A stretch of 64,000 nt of DNA, from positions 62,001-126,000 of the forward strand of contig CACZGH010000023.1 of assembly GCA_902780635.1 (NCBI GenBank), given 5' to 3'. Shown one piece after another: positions 53,901 through 61,272 of this stretch; the stretch's first letter is position 1, and each line of letters opens with the position of its first letter. The notes beneath the pieces were generated by a model. The model was given only the letters and a program-made list of their open reading frames with translations. It was not told the origin of the DNA and searched no databases. Source of the DNA: an uncultured Prevotellaceae bacterium. Its GTDB lineage: Bacteria; Bacteroidota; Bacteroidia; Bacteroidales; Bacteroidaceae. The position numbers and the translations under genes were made by a program.

Positions 53901-54054
53901 CTACCACGCCCTGACGGATGGTAAACTGCGGAAACTCGTCTTTGGGCATCACGTACATGCCATAAATGCCCATGCCGAAAAGCAGGACGACGATAAGAAG
54001 TGAGATGGGGTAGTGGTCGAGAGGCCATCTCAGCCAGTTTGATTTCTTTTCCAT
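50914..54054 (-). CDS. RND-family efflux transporter
   Basis: The 1046-residue inner-membrane pump has twelve predicted membrane segments and two large periplasmic loops, as in AcrB/HAE1. The first segment (LDHYPISLLIVVLLFGMGIYGMYV) is followed by KDEFPQFTIRQGVVVAVYPGATSEEVEQQV. The TM4 proton-relay region is VLGMVVDNAIVVIDGYLE. The ATG at 54054 (MEKKSNWLRWPLDHYP) is preferred over an upstream GTG because it starts 10 bases after the adaptor stop. The substrate is unknown; antibiotics, bile acids or self-made compounds are possible. Confidence 0.93.
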   Translation of the reverse strand: MEKKSNWLRWPLDHYPISLLIVVLLFGMGIYGMYVMPKDEFPQFTIRQGVVVAVYPGATSEEVEQQVTRQLERYLFTYKEVNRTKTTSTSQNGMCYVMVRLDDDVHNKDEVWSKIKHGLTLFKQSLPSGVLALVANDDFGNTSALLIAIESNQRSYRELHTYSDQLSDRLRRIPSVANVNTYGEQQEQISLYVDRDRLQAYGIGQQVLFSKLQGEGLTTLSGSLSDNDQQVPIHIAPTQNSEAEVANLIIFSDPSTGKVVRVRDVARVVREYDQSDSHIEQDGHPCILLSLEMTPGNNIVAYGKEVDRVLDQYRQDTLPDDVTITRIADQPQVVGDSVSSFLRDLIISMVVIILVMMVLFPLRSAIVAAITIPISTFISVAIMYMAGIELNIVTLAGLIVVLGMVVDNAIVVIDGYLEYLGKGYAPKDAAIASSQQYFMPMMLATLCICIIFYPLLLTMKGAFNDALRDFPWTISINLLVSLFLAVMVIPFLEVLIIKPSTPDQQRQKKDRRSLTDIVQQTYDRALKLTFRHPWATIFGGLGLIILSLLIVPTLKVRLFPYADRNQFAIEVFLPEGKGIHESQQIADSLRKALQDDQRVKCITSFIGCSSPRFMTCYAPQMAGRNYAQLIVNTTSQEATLELLGEYQPRWSEAFPNAYVRFKRLDFLEVPELEYRFYGDQLDSLHTVAEQLMTRMREMPELEWVHTDFLQPYPIIDVTLDPVATAQIGVSRATAALALSATTGKLRVGQLWEDDYEVPIVVKDDTDLTYSDVEDFGIPSPLTMLSAGLPTSASSHSASSTVALRQIAQVEPAWSESRIMHRGGERCLTVTAQFAHGTYAAPVESRVAQIMKDELRLPEGVRSEVGGEIEYDREALPMIFGGVGISMIIIFFFLLFNFKKFGITTVCIAALGLMLPGALIGLGVMNRTLGLTSIMGVITLMGMIMRNEILIFEHANNLMKDYVSTHPVFDRKEYNQAVKQAAIDAGSRRMVPIFLTTATTAVGVVPMIIAGSSFWMPVGVTIFAGGIGSLFMVVLMLPVIYWKVSVK

Positions 54055-54064
54055 AGTATCCACC

Positions 54065-55171
54065 TTAGTAGACGACTTTGTTTCCCTCACTCAGTTTCTG
54101 ATATCCCTCCACTACTACACGTTGGTCGTAGCGCAGTCCCTGGGTGATCGACACACGGTTGTCCACAGGGTGACCGATGCTCACAGGGGTGCGGTGGGCA
54201 GTGCTGTCGCTGGAGATGGTCCATACGAAGAGGGTGCCATCGGCGTTGCGCTGCACACTGGTCACAGGCAGTGTGATGTCGCTCTTACCGCCACCATGCG
54301 TCAGCAGTGTCACGTTGGCCACCATGCCGGGCAAGAGCCGGCGGTCGGGGTTGGGCACATGGATGCGGATGTCGTAGGTGTGGGTCAGTGCGTCGGCCTG
54401 CACGCCTTTCTCTATCCTGCCGCCGTTGACGTGACGGTCAGCGGCATCGACGACGATGTATGAGGGGGTCTGGGCGGTGATACGCCCCACTTCCTGTTCC
54501 GGTACCGATACCTTTACCTTCACCGAACTGATGTCGAGGATGGTCACAATGGCCTGAGAGGGCAAGGCGGTCTCGCCTGCTCCCACTTGTTTGCGGCCAA
54601 TGATGCCACCCACAGGTGCGTAAAGACGTGTGTCGGCCAGGTTTTTGCGCACGATCTTCTCAGCGGCGGTGGCAGAGCGCACACCGGCCTCCGCAGTACT
54701 CAGTGTGGTCTCGGCTTGTTTCAGCCGTGTCTCAGCCTCTATCCACTTGATTTCAGGTAGCGAACCGTTGTCATGAAGCAGTTTCATGCGGTCGTAAGCA
54801 TCTTTCGCCTGGGCGTACACGTTGCGGGCCTGGGTCACCATATCCTTGGCTTGACTCGTAGAAGCCTGGGCGGCCTCTAGGCTATTATCCATACTGGTGG
54901 GGTCGATTTCAGCCAACAGTTGGCCTCTCGCAACGGCTTGTCCCTCGTTCACTAGCATACGACGCACCACTCCCATGCTGGTGAAGCTGACGGCAGTGGC
55001 TTCGCGCTCCTCTACAATACCGACATAGGATTCTCCTGTGCCAGAGCCGGTGGGCGAGGTGATTTCTGTCTTCACACGGATGGGGACTTTGGTCTTGCCT
55101 TGTTGGTTGTGGCCGCAGCCCATGCAGAGGATGACGGCAAGCAATGGAAGTATGGTCTTAGTCTGATGCAT
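54065..55171 (-). CDS. periplasmic adaptor (membrane-fusion) lipoprotein of RND pump
   Basis: The 368-residue protein has a lipobox (VILCMGC, Cys19) and the HlyD/AcrA order: barrel-sandwich half (GVVRRMLVNEGQAVARGQLLAEID), an alpha-hairpin (about 90-160), the second half (LYAPVGGIIGRKQVGAGETA), a beta-barrel and a membrane-proximal domain. It links the RND pump to the TolC channel. Gene order adaptor-pump-channel in one strand supports a functional triad. The S41 protease gene ends 26 bases upstream. Confidence 0.92.
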   Translation of the reverse strand: MHQTKTILPLLAVILCMGCGHNQQGKTKVPIRVKTEITSPTGSGTGESYVGIVEEREATAVSFTSMGVVRRMLVNEGQAVARGQLLAEIDPTSMDNSLEAAQASTSQAKDMVTQARNVYAQAKDAYDRMKLLHDNGSLPEIKWIEAETRLKQAETTLSTAEAGVRSATAAEKIVRKNLADTRLYAPVGGIIGRKQVGAGETALPSQAIVTILDISSVKVKVSVPEQEVGRITAQTPSYIVVDAADRHVNGGRIEKGVQADALTHTYDIRIHVPNPDRRLLPGMVANVTLLTHGGGKSDITLPVTSVQRNADGTLFVWTISSDSTAHRTPVSIGHPVDNRVSITQGLRYDQRVVVEGYQKLSEGNKVVY

Positions 55172-55197
55172 AGATGCTTGGTTGATGATGAAAGTGA

Positions 55198-56913
55198 TTA
55201 CGCTTTCACCAGATTGGTCTTATAGATATTCTTGTCGTAATAGGCGTTGCTGTTGATGGCCACTTTCTTCGACTTCTTCTGCTGCTCTTCTTTTGGCAAC
55301 TCTGGGAAAGAGGCGCCGCGGTCAAACACATCAAGTGAGCGCAGGATAGCAGGGTCGTCGATGTTGAGATATTCCATCCAGGCTTGTTCGTCGAGCATGT
55401 TGTAGATGATACGGCTGTAGATATAGCGCTCCAGCAAAGTACGTGACTTCTGAATAAGGAGGTTGCGGCGCTGCAGACCGTGCTTCTCTGCATAGTCGGC
55501 GAATTTCTCTACCAGTCCCTGACGTTTCAGGAAGGGCAGCAACTGCTGGGTGGTAGTGAGCGACTTCATCTTCTCGCGGTTGTCGTCGGTATAGTCGAAA
55601 GCAAATTGCAGGATCAGTCCACTCATGGCGGCCTCTTTATAATAAGAGGTGATGCCGATAGTGTCCTCAGGCACGAAGATGTCGGGGGTGATTCCGCCGC
55701 CGCCATAGACGGTGCGCCCGATACGGGTGTGATAGGCAGGGCCGGTGTGCTTGATGCTGTCCTCTGAGAAGAACTCACCGTGCTGGTAACGAATCAGCAG
55801 GTCTTCCTCATATTCTTTGTCCTTGCCGTCGGTGTAATGCTTCTGGATGCAACGACCGGAGGGCGTGAAGTAGCGTGCCACCGTGAGACGTATCATACTG
55901 CCGTCAGGGAACTCGATCTGCTGTTGCACCAGGCCCTTGCCGAAAGAACGGCGGCCGATGACGGTGCCGCGGTCATTGTCCTGGATGGCACCGGCAAAAA
56001 TCTCTGAAGCGGATGCCGAACCCTCATTGATGAGCACCACAAGGGGGATGTCCTGATAAGTGCCTCGGCCTGTGCTCATAAAGTCCTGACGGGGCTGTTT
56101 GCGGCCCTCTGTGTAGACGATGCGTCGGTTCTTGGGCAGGAATTCGTCGGCTATCTGGATGGCGGATGCCATGTAGCCACCCACATTGTCACGCAGGTCG
56201 ATGATGAGATTTCTCACTCCTTCCTGACCCAGCATGGCGAGCGATGAGATCATCTCGCCATAGGTGTTGTCGCCGAAGTTCTTGATTTTGATATAGCCAG
56301 TTTTGTTGTCTATCATATAAGTGGCGCTGATGCTGCTGGTATAGATGTCATCGCGGGTGATGGTGAAGATCTTGGGTTGCTTCTGGCCGTAGCGCATCAC
56401 GCCCACTTTCACTTTGGTGCCACGGGGGCCTTTCAGCTTGTGCATCGCCTCTTCATTGGTCACTTCCTCGCCCACAAAAGGCTTGTCGTCCACACTGATG
56501 ATCTTGTCGCCAGCTATGACCCCTGCCTGTTCTGCCGGTCCGCCCGAGATGACGTTCTGCACACGCACGGTGTCATTGCGTATCACGAACTCTATACCTA
56601 CGCCGGAGAAAGAGCCGCGCAGGTCGTCAGTGGCCGACTGCACGTCTTTGGCGCTAATGTAGACAGAGTGGGGGTCAAGTTCAGAGAGGATCTGTGGCAG
56701 GGCCTTCTCCACAAGGTCGTTCATGTTTACACTGTCCACATATTGGTCGTCAATGATGCGCAACAAGTTGTTGAGACGGTTGCTGCCAGTGTTGATGATA
56801 TTGAGACGGTTGCCGGAGAAATGGTTGGCGTAGAAACTGCCCAGCAGGATGCCCAGCACGACACTGATGGCGAGCATCAGTGGCATAAAACGACTCGACT
56901 TATTCAGATTCAT
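55198..56913 (-). CDS. S41-family carboxy-terminal processing protease
   Basis: The 571-residue protease has one N-terminal membrane anchor (FMPLMLAISVVLGILLGSFY), a PDZ domain (about 95-175, FVIRNDTVRVQNVISGGPAEQAGV) and the S41 catalytic domain. NEGSASASEIFAGA near residue 298 holds the Ser, and RRSFGKGLVQ about 25 residues on holds the Lys of the dyad. A C-terminal region of about 200 residues extends beyond the catalytic core. It acts in the periplasm on protein C-termini. Its start overlaps the dCMP deaminase end by 14 bases. Confidence 0.9.
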   Translation of the reverse strand: MNLNKSSRFMPLMLAISVVLGILLGSFYANHFSGNRLNIINTGSNRLNNLLRIIDDQYVDSVNMNDLVEKALPQILSELDPHSVYISAKDVQSATDDLRGSFSGVGIEFVIRNDTVRVQNVISGGPAEQAGVIAGDKIISVDDKPFVGEEVTNEEAMHKLKGPRGTKVKVGVMRYGQKQPKIFTITRDDIYTSSISATYMIDNKTGYIKIKNFGDNTYGEMISSLAMLGQEGVRNLIIDLRDNVGGYMASAIQIADEFLPKNRRIVYTEGRKQPRQDFMSTGRGTYQDIPLVVLINEGSASASEIFAGAIQDNDRGTVIGRRSFGKGLVQQQIEFPDGSMIRLTVARYFTPSGRCIQKHYTDGKDKEYEEDLLIRYQHGEFFSEDSIKHTGPAYHTRIGRTVYGGGGITPDIFVPEDTIGITSYYKEAAMSGLILQFAFDYTDDNREKMKSLTTTQQLLPFLKRQGLVEKFADYAEKHGLQRRNLLIQKSRTLLERYIYSRIIYNMLDEQAWMEYLNIDDPAILRSLDVFDRGASFPELPKEEQQKKSKKVAINSNAYYDKNIYKTNLVKA

Positions 56914-57346
56914 GTTCGGATGTATTGATATATTCTACTTCAATGTTGGCCCGCCGTAATAGTTCAATGCCGTCGGCCAGACGGTATTCCTCACCATAGA
57001 CCACGCGCCGGATGCCGGCCTGGATGATGAGTTTGGAGCACTCTAAGCAGGGTGATGCGGTGACATAGAGGGTGGCACCGTCGCTGTTGTTGCTGCTGCG
57101 GGCAAGTTTGGTGATGGCGTTGGCCTCGGCGTGCAGCACGTAAGGCTTGGTCACATTGTGCTCGTCCTCGCAGACATTCTCAAAGCCACTGGGTGTGCCG
57201 TTGTAGCCGTCGCTGATGATCATTTTGTCTTTCACTACTAAGGCACCTACCTGACGGCGTACGCAATAGCTGTTTTCCGCCCAGATTTGTGCCATGCGCA
57301 GATAGCGGAGGTCCAGGAGACGCTGCTTGTCTTGAGTTGGGGTCAT
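56900..57346 (-). CDS. comEB: dCMP deaminase family protein
   Basis: The 148-residue zinc enzyme converts dCMP to dUMP to supply dTMP synthesis. HAEANAI holds the zinc His and catalytic Glu, and SPCLECSKLIIQAGI the two Cys ligands. NGTPSGFENVCEDE is typical of the dCMP branch. It overlaps the M3 peptidase stop by 4 bases (ATGA) and the S41 start by 14, so the three are coupled. Confidence 0.9.
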   Translation of the reverse strand: MTPTQDKQRLLDLRYLRMAQIWAENSYCVRRQVGALVVKDKMIISDGYNGTPSGFENVCEDEHNVTKPYVLHAEANAITKLARSSNNSDGATLYVTASPCLECSKLIIQAGIRRVVYGEEYRLADGIELLRRANIEVEYINTSEHESE

Positions 57347-59433
57347 CTCTTTTCTTTTTTAGGTTTTCTGATGCCGTTGCGTTTCAACAGGGCTTCGATG
57401 GTGGGTTCGCTGCCACGGAATCGTTTGTAGAGGGTCATCGGGTGCTCTGTGCCACCTTTGGAGAGAATGTTCTCACGGAAACGCTCTGCTGTGGCGGTGT
57501 CGAAGATGCCGTTTTTCTTGAACACGCTGAAAGCGTCGGCATCAAGCACCTCTGCCCACTTGTAGCTATAATAGCCAGCGGCATAGCCTCCTGCCATGAT
57601 ATGTGAGAACTGCACAGTCATACAGGTGTCGGGCAATTGCTTGAAGATGATGGCTTTCTTCCAGGCTTTCTGCTCGAAAGGTATGATGTCTTCGGTGAAC
57701 TCGTCTTTCTGGGTATAGTAAGCCATGTCGAGCAGCCCAAGGCTCACCTGTCGCAGACAGCCATAGGCCACCATGAAGTTGCGGCTCTTGACGATACGGT
57801 TGATCAGTTCGTCGGGCAATGGCTCGCCGGTCTGATAGTGGAAGGCGAAAGTACGGAGGAACTCTTTCTCCACTGAATAGTTCTCCATGAACTGTGAGGG
57901 CAGCTCAACGAAGTCCCACCATACATTAGTGCCAGAGAGACTCTCGAAGCGGGTGTTGGCAAACATGCCGTGGAGGGAGTGGCCAAACTCATGCAGGAAG
58001 GTCTCCACTTCGCCAAGGCTCAGCAACGCGGGCTTGTCAGCGGTCGGTTTGGTAAGGTTCATAACCACGCTCACATGGGGACGAATGTTAACACCTTTGC
58101 GGTTGATATATTGCCCCTGGAAGTTGGTCATCCAGGCACCGCCCTGTTTGCCCTTACGGGGATGGAAGTCGGCATAGAAGACAGCGAGGAAACTGCCGTC
58201 TTTGTCAAACACCTCGTAAGCTTTCACATCGGGGTGATAGACGGGGATGTCTTGGTTTTCCTTGAATGTGATGCCATAGAGCCGGTTGGCAAGTCCGAAC
58301 ACGCCATCGATGACGCGCGACAGTTCAAAATAGGGCCGCAACATCTCTGAGTCGATGTTGTACTTCTTCATTTGGAGCAGGTAGGAATAGTGTGGCATGT
58401 CCCATGGCTCTAAATGGAAATGACGCCCCTCTGTGCGGCGGGCGGTCTTTTCTATCTCGCTCAATTCTTTCTCTGCAGAGGGCTTATAGGCGTCGATAAG
58501 TTGGTCGAGCAGACGGTATACGTTGCGGCTGTTGCTGGCCATACGGTGTTTCAGCACATAGTCGGCATAGCTCTTGAAACCCAACAGCTGAGCCGTCTCG
58601 CGACGCAGGTTGACGAGACGTTGACAGATTTTCAGGTTGTTCTCGCTGTTGTCGTGGGTGCACACGGTGTTGCTAGCCATATAGAGTTTGCGGCGCAACT
58701 CACGGCGAGTAGAGTATTTCATAAACGGCCCCATGCTCGGTGCGTCGAGGGTAAACACCCATCCGTCCAACTCGCGGTCTTTGGCTTCTTGAGCCGCTAT
58801 CTCACGCACTCTTTCAGGCAGTCCGGCCAGGTCGGCCTCGTCGGTGATATGTAGGGTAAAGGCTTTGCGCTCTTTGCGCAGGTTTTGTGAGAACTGGAGA
58901 GAGAGCAGGCTCATCTCCTCGCTCAGTCGGCGCAGTTTCTCCTTGTCTTCATCGCATAGCAGGGCGCCACTGCGTGAGAATCCTTCATAAACGTTGTCGA
59001 GCAATTTTTTCTCCTCGGGGGTGAGGCGGCGATGATGCCGGTGCACCGCCTTGATGCGCTCAAAGAGAGGTTTGTTGAGGCTGATGTCGTTGGCATGCTT
59101 GGTGAGCATGGGCTCTATTTTCTGTGCCAAGGCATCCATCTCGTCGTTGGTCTCGGCACTGAGGAGGTTGAAAAAGACGGTCGACACACGGTCGAGCAGG
59201 TCATAATAACCGTTGTCATCGTCTTTGTTGAGGATGGTATTGTCGAAGGTGGGTTTCTCCGGATTGTTGATATTTTTCTCTATCTGTTCATTGTCTCTCC
59301 TGATACCTTCGATAAATGCCTCTTCATAGTCTTCGAGACGGATTCGGTCGAAGGGAAAGGTGTCATGAAGGGTGTTAAAAGGTTCAAAAAATGGATTTTT
59401 GCGTGTCGTTGTTTCCGTTGCTTTCTCGTTCAT
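57343..59433 (-). CDS. dcp: M3-family zinc metallopeptidase (dipeptidyl carboxypeptidase/oligopeptidase A-like)
   Basis: The 696-residue peptidase has the zinc motif HEFGH in ETFLHEFGHSLHGMF near residue 479 and the downstream YSVEKEF and AGGYAAGYYSYKWAEVLDADAF stretches of the Dcp/OpdA group. The start at ATG 59433 (MNEKATETTTRKNPFF) gives no signal peptide, so a cytoplasmic role in peptide degradation is likely. A well-formed promoter lies 25-55 bases upstream. It heads the operon with dCMP deaminase and the S41 protease. Confidence 0.9.
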   Translation of the reverse strand: MNEKATETTTRKNPFFEPFNTLHDTFPFDRIRLEDYEEAFIEGIRRDNEQIEKNINNPEKPTFDNTILNKDDDNGYYDLLDRVSTVFFNLLSAETNDEMDALAQKIEPMLTKHANDISLNKPLFERIKAVHRHHRRLTPEEKKLLDNVYEGFSRSGALLCDEDKEKLRRLSEEMSLLSLQFSQNLRKERKAFTLHITDEADLAGLPERVREIAAQEAKDRELDGWVFTLDAPSMGPFMKYSTRRELRRKLYMASNTVCTHDNSENNLKICQRLVNLRRETAQLLGFKSYADYVLKHRMASNSRNVYRLLDQLIDAYKPSAEKELSEIEKTARRTEGRHFHLEPWDMPHYSYLLQMKKYNIDSEMLRPYFELSRVIDGVFGLANRLYGITFKENQDIPVYHPDVKAYEVFDKDGSFLAVFYADFHPRKGKQGGAWMTNFQGQYINRKGVNIRPHVSVVMNLTKPTADKPALLSLGEVETFLHEFGHSLHGMFANTRFESLSGTNVWWDFVELPSQFMENYSVEKEFLRTFAFHYQTGEPLPDELINRIVKSRNFMVAYGCLRQVSLGLLDMAYYTQKDEFTEDIIPFEQKAWKKAIIFKQLPDTCMTVQFSHIMAGGYAAGYYSYKWAEVLDADAFSVFKKNGIFDTATAERFRENILSKGGTEHPMTLYKRFRGSEPTIEALLKRNGIRKPKKEKR

Positions 59434-59457
59434 AACGTTGTTTCTGCTTTTTCCTTG

Positions 59458-59488
59458 CAAAATTAGTGCAAACTGAGCGAAATGCAAA
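59458..59488 (-). promoter_or_regulatory. promoter of the M3 peptidase operon
   Basis: On the minus strand TTTG (59485-59488), a 19-base spacer and TAATTTTG (59458-59465) form an ideal Bacteroidota promoter. Transcription would begin about 18 bases before the ATG at 59433, which supports that start over a longer upstream frame. Confidence 0.75.
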
Positions 59489-59519
59489 ACAAAAAAACAT
59501 TTTTTATATTTTAAGTACC

Positions 59520-59663
59520 CTCTAGACCATCTAGACTATCTAGACCCTCTAGACTATCTAGACCCTCTAGACTATCTAGACCATCTAGATCATCTAGATC
59601 ATCTAGACCATCTAGATCATCTAGATCATCTAGACTATCTAGACCATCTAGCTCCTCTAGCCC
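59520..59663. repeat. 9-bp tandem repeat array, 16 units
   Basis: The unit ATCTAGACC and close variants (CTCTAGACC, ATCTAGACT, ATCTAGATC) fill exactly 144 bases. Every unit keeps the CTAG core; variation is limited to the first and last three positions. It lies between the M3 peptidase promoter and the nhaD stop codon, ending 3 bases before the latter. Confidence 0.9.
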
Positions 59664-59666
59664 CTC

Positions 59667-61010
59667 TTATCCCACGATGGCGCACTGCAGCCAGTAGCAG
59701 AAAATGCCGGCCAGATACCCTACAAAGGCAATCCAGGTGATACGCTTCATATACCATCCGAAAGTGATCTTCTCCAGGCCCATTACCACCACGCCGGCAG
59801 CAGAACCGATGATCAGCATCGAACCGCCCACACCGGCACAGTAGGCTAAGAGCTGCCAGAAGATGCCGTCGATGGCCATGGCACCGTCGGGCGTGACAGG
59901 ATACATACCCATACATCCAGCCACTAAAGGCACATTGTCTACAATACTCGACAGCACACCGATAATACCGTTGATCAGATAGTAGTTGCCGCTGAAAGCC
60001 TCGTTGAGGCTCTCGCCTAAGAGGGTGAGTGCACCAATAGTCTCCAGACAGGCTACAGCCATAAGGATACCTAAGAAGAAGAGGATCGTAGAGATGTCGA
60101 TGCGGGCGAGCAAGTTTGTGACGCGTTTCTGCATGGCACCTTTCTCCTCCACCTCTTTCAGATTGCTGTAGAAAATCTCAGTAGTAGTCCATAATACGCC
60201 TAAGACGAGCAAGATGCCGACAAACGGAGGCAGGTGGGTAATGCTCTTAAAAATAGGCACAAAGATAAGGCCACCCACGCCAAGGAAGAACACGGTCTTG
60301 CGCTGACCGGTGGTGAGCTCACTGGCTGCCACGCTCTTAGCCTGTGTGGGGGTAAACGCCAATTCGCCTTTCAAATGGAGGCTCAGGATGTAGGCAGGTA
60401 TCAGCATGGACACCAGTGAAGGGATAAATATCTGTGTGATGACACCGGCAGCGGTGATGACGCCTTTGTTCCATAGCATGATGGTGGTCACGTCGCCGAT
60501 GGGGGAGAAAGCACCGCCAGAGTTGGCTGCTATCACGACTAACGCGGCATAGATGAGACGGTCGTTCTTGTCGCTGACGAGTTTACGAAGGATCATGATC
60601 ATGACGATACTCGTAGTGAGGTTGTCGAGGATGGCAGAGAGAATGAACGTCATAAAAGCGATACGCCAGAGCAAGGCACGTTTGCTCTTGGTGTGCAGAG
60701 TGTCACGCACGAAGTTGAAACCTCCGTTCTGATCCACTACTTCCACAATGGTCATGGCACCCATCAAGAAAAAGAGGGTTGTGGAGGTGCTGCCTAAGTG
60801 ATGCTCTATCACCTCACTGACAGCTTGTGGGATATTGGCACCGATGGCGGTGGCGATATACTGGCCCGGGTCAATCATGAAGAGGGTCCAGCAGATGACA
60901 AACATGAGCAGGGCGATGGCGGCCTTGTTGATTTTGGTGACACTCTCAATGGCGATGAAGAAATAGCCAATGATAAAGAAAATGACGATGGCAATGCTTA
61001 GTGTTGACAT
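59667..61010 (-). CDS. nhaD: NhaD-family Na+/H+ antiporter
   Basis: The 447-residue integral membrane protein exchanges sodium for protons. About twelve hydrophobic segments are visible. NSGGAFSPIGDVTTIMLW near residue 175 and SSIVDNVPLVAGCMGMYPV near 350 match the NhaD/ArsB-type transport motifs. The ATG at 61010 (MSTLSIAIVIFFIIGYFFIA) opens directly into the first membrane segment; an upstream TTG would add 15 unlikely residues. The 9-bp repeat abuts its stop codon. Confidence 0.9.
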   Translation of the reverse strand: MSTLSIAIVIFFIIGYFFIAIESVTKINKAAIALLMFVICWTLFMIDPGQYIATAIGANIPQAVSEVIEHHLGSTSTTLFFLMGAMTIVEVVDQNGGFNFVRDTLHTKSKRALLWRIAFMTFILSAILDNLTTSIVMIMILRKLVSDKNDRLIYAALVVIAANSGGAFSPIGDVTTIMLWNKGVITAAGVITQIFIPSLVSMLIPAYILSLHLKGELAFTPTQAKSVAASELTTGQRKTVFFLGVGGLIFVPIFKSITHLPPFVGILLVLGVLWTTTEIFYSNLKEVEEKGAMQKRVTNLLARIDISTILFFLGILMAVACLETIGALTLLGESLNEAFSGNYYLINGIIGVLSSIVDNVPLVAGCMGMYPVTPDGAMAIDGIFWQLLAYCAGVGGSMLIIGSAAGVVVMGLEKITFGWYMKRITWIAFVGYLAGIFCYWLQCAIVG

Positions 61011-61084
61011 TGTTTTTGTGAATAAGTTGATAGTTTTTGGACCTCGATATTGCAAGGTCGGATAGCTTGCTTTCTATTTTCCTG

Positions 61085-61092
61085 CAAAATTA
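61085..61092 (-). promoter_or_regulatory. -7 element upstream of nhaD
   Basis: TAATTTTG on the minus strand, 75 bases before the ATG at 61010. No clear -33 match. Divergent from the GH3 promoter. Confidence 0.45.
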
Positions 61093-61186
61093 CTGTAAAT
61101 ATATGAATAAAATTCATGTATGTAGTAAAAAACTTACGTAATCGTTTGAAGAAAGACCACATCACAAAGAAAAACGTAATAAAAAA

Positions 61187-61219
61187 TTGTCGAAATCTCA
61201 AATATTATGTATATATTTG
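61187..61219 (+). promoter_or_regulatory. promoter of the GH3 gene
   Basis: TTG (61187-61189), a 22-base spacer and TATATTTG (61212-61219). The ATG at 61273 follows after a leader of about 45 bases. Confidence 0.6.
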
Positions 61220-61272
61220 CAAACGGTTAATCCTTTCACCCCACATTTTACCTCTCATAAAATCATATCTTC

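Noticed and set aside
59520-59663. CRISPR array
   Set aside because: The 9-bp units are contiguous without spacers and no cas genes are nearby.
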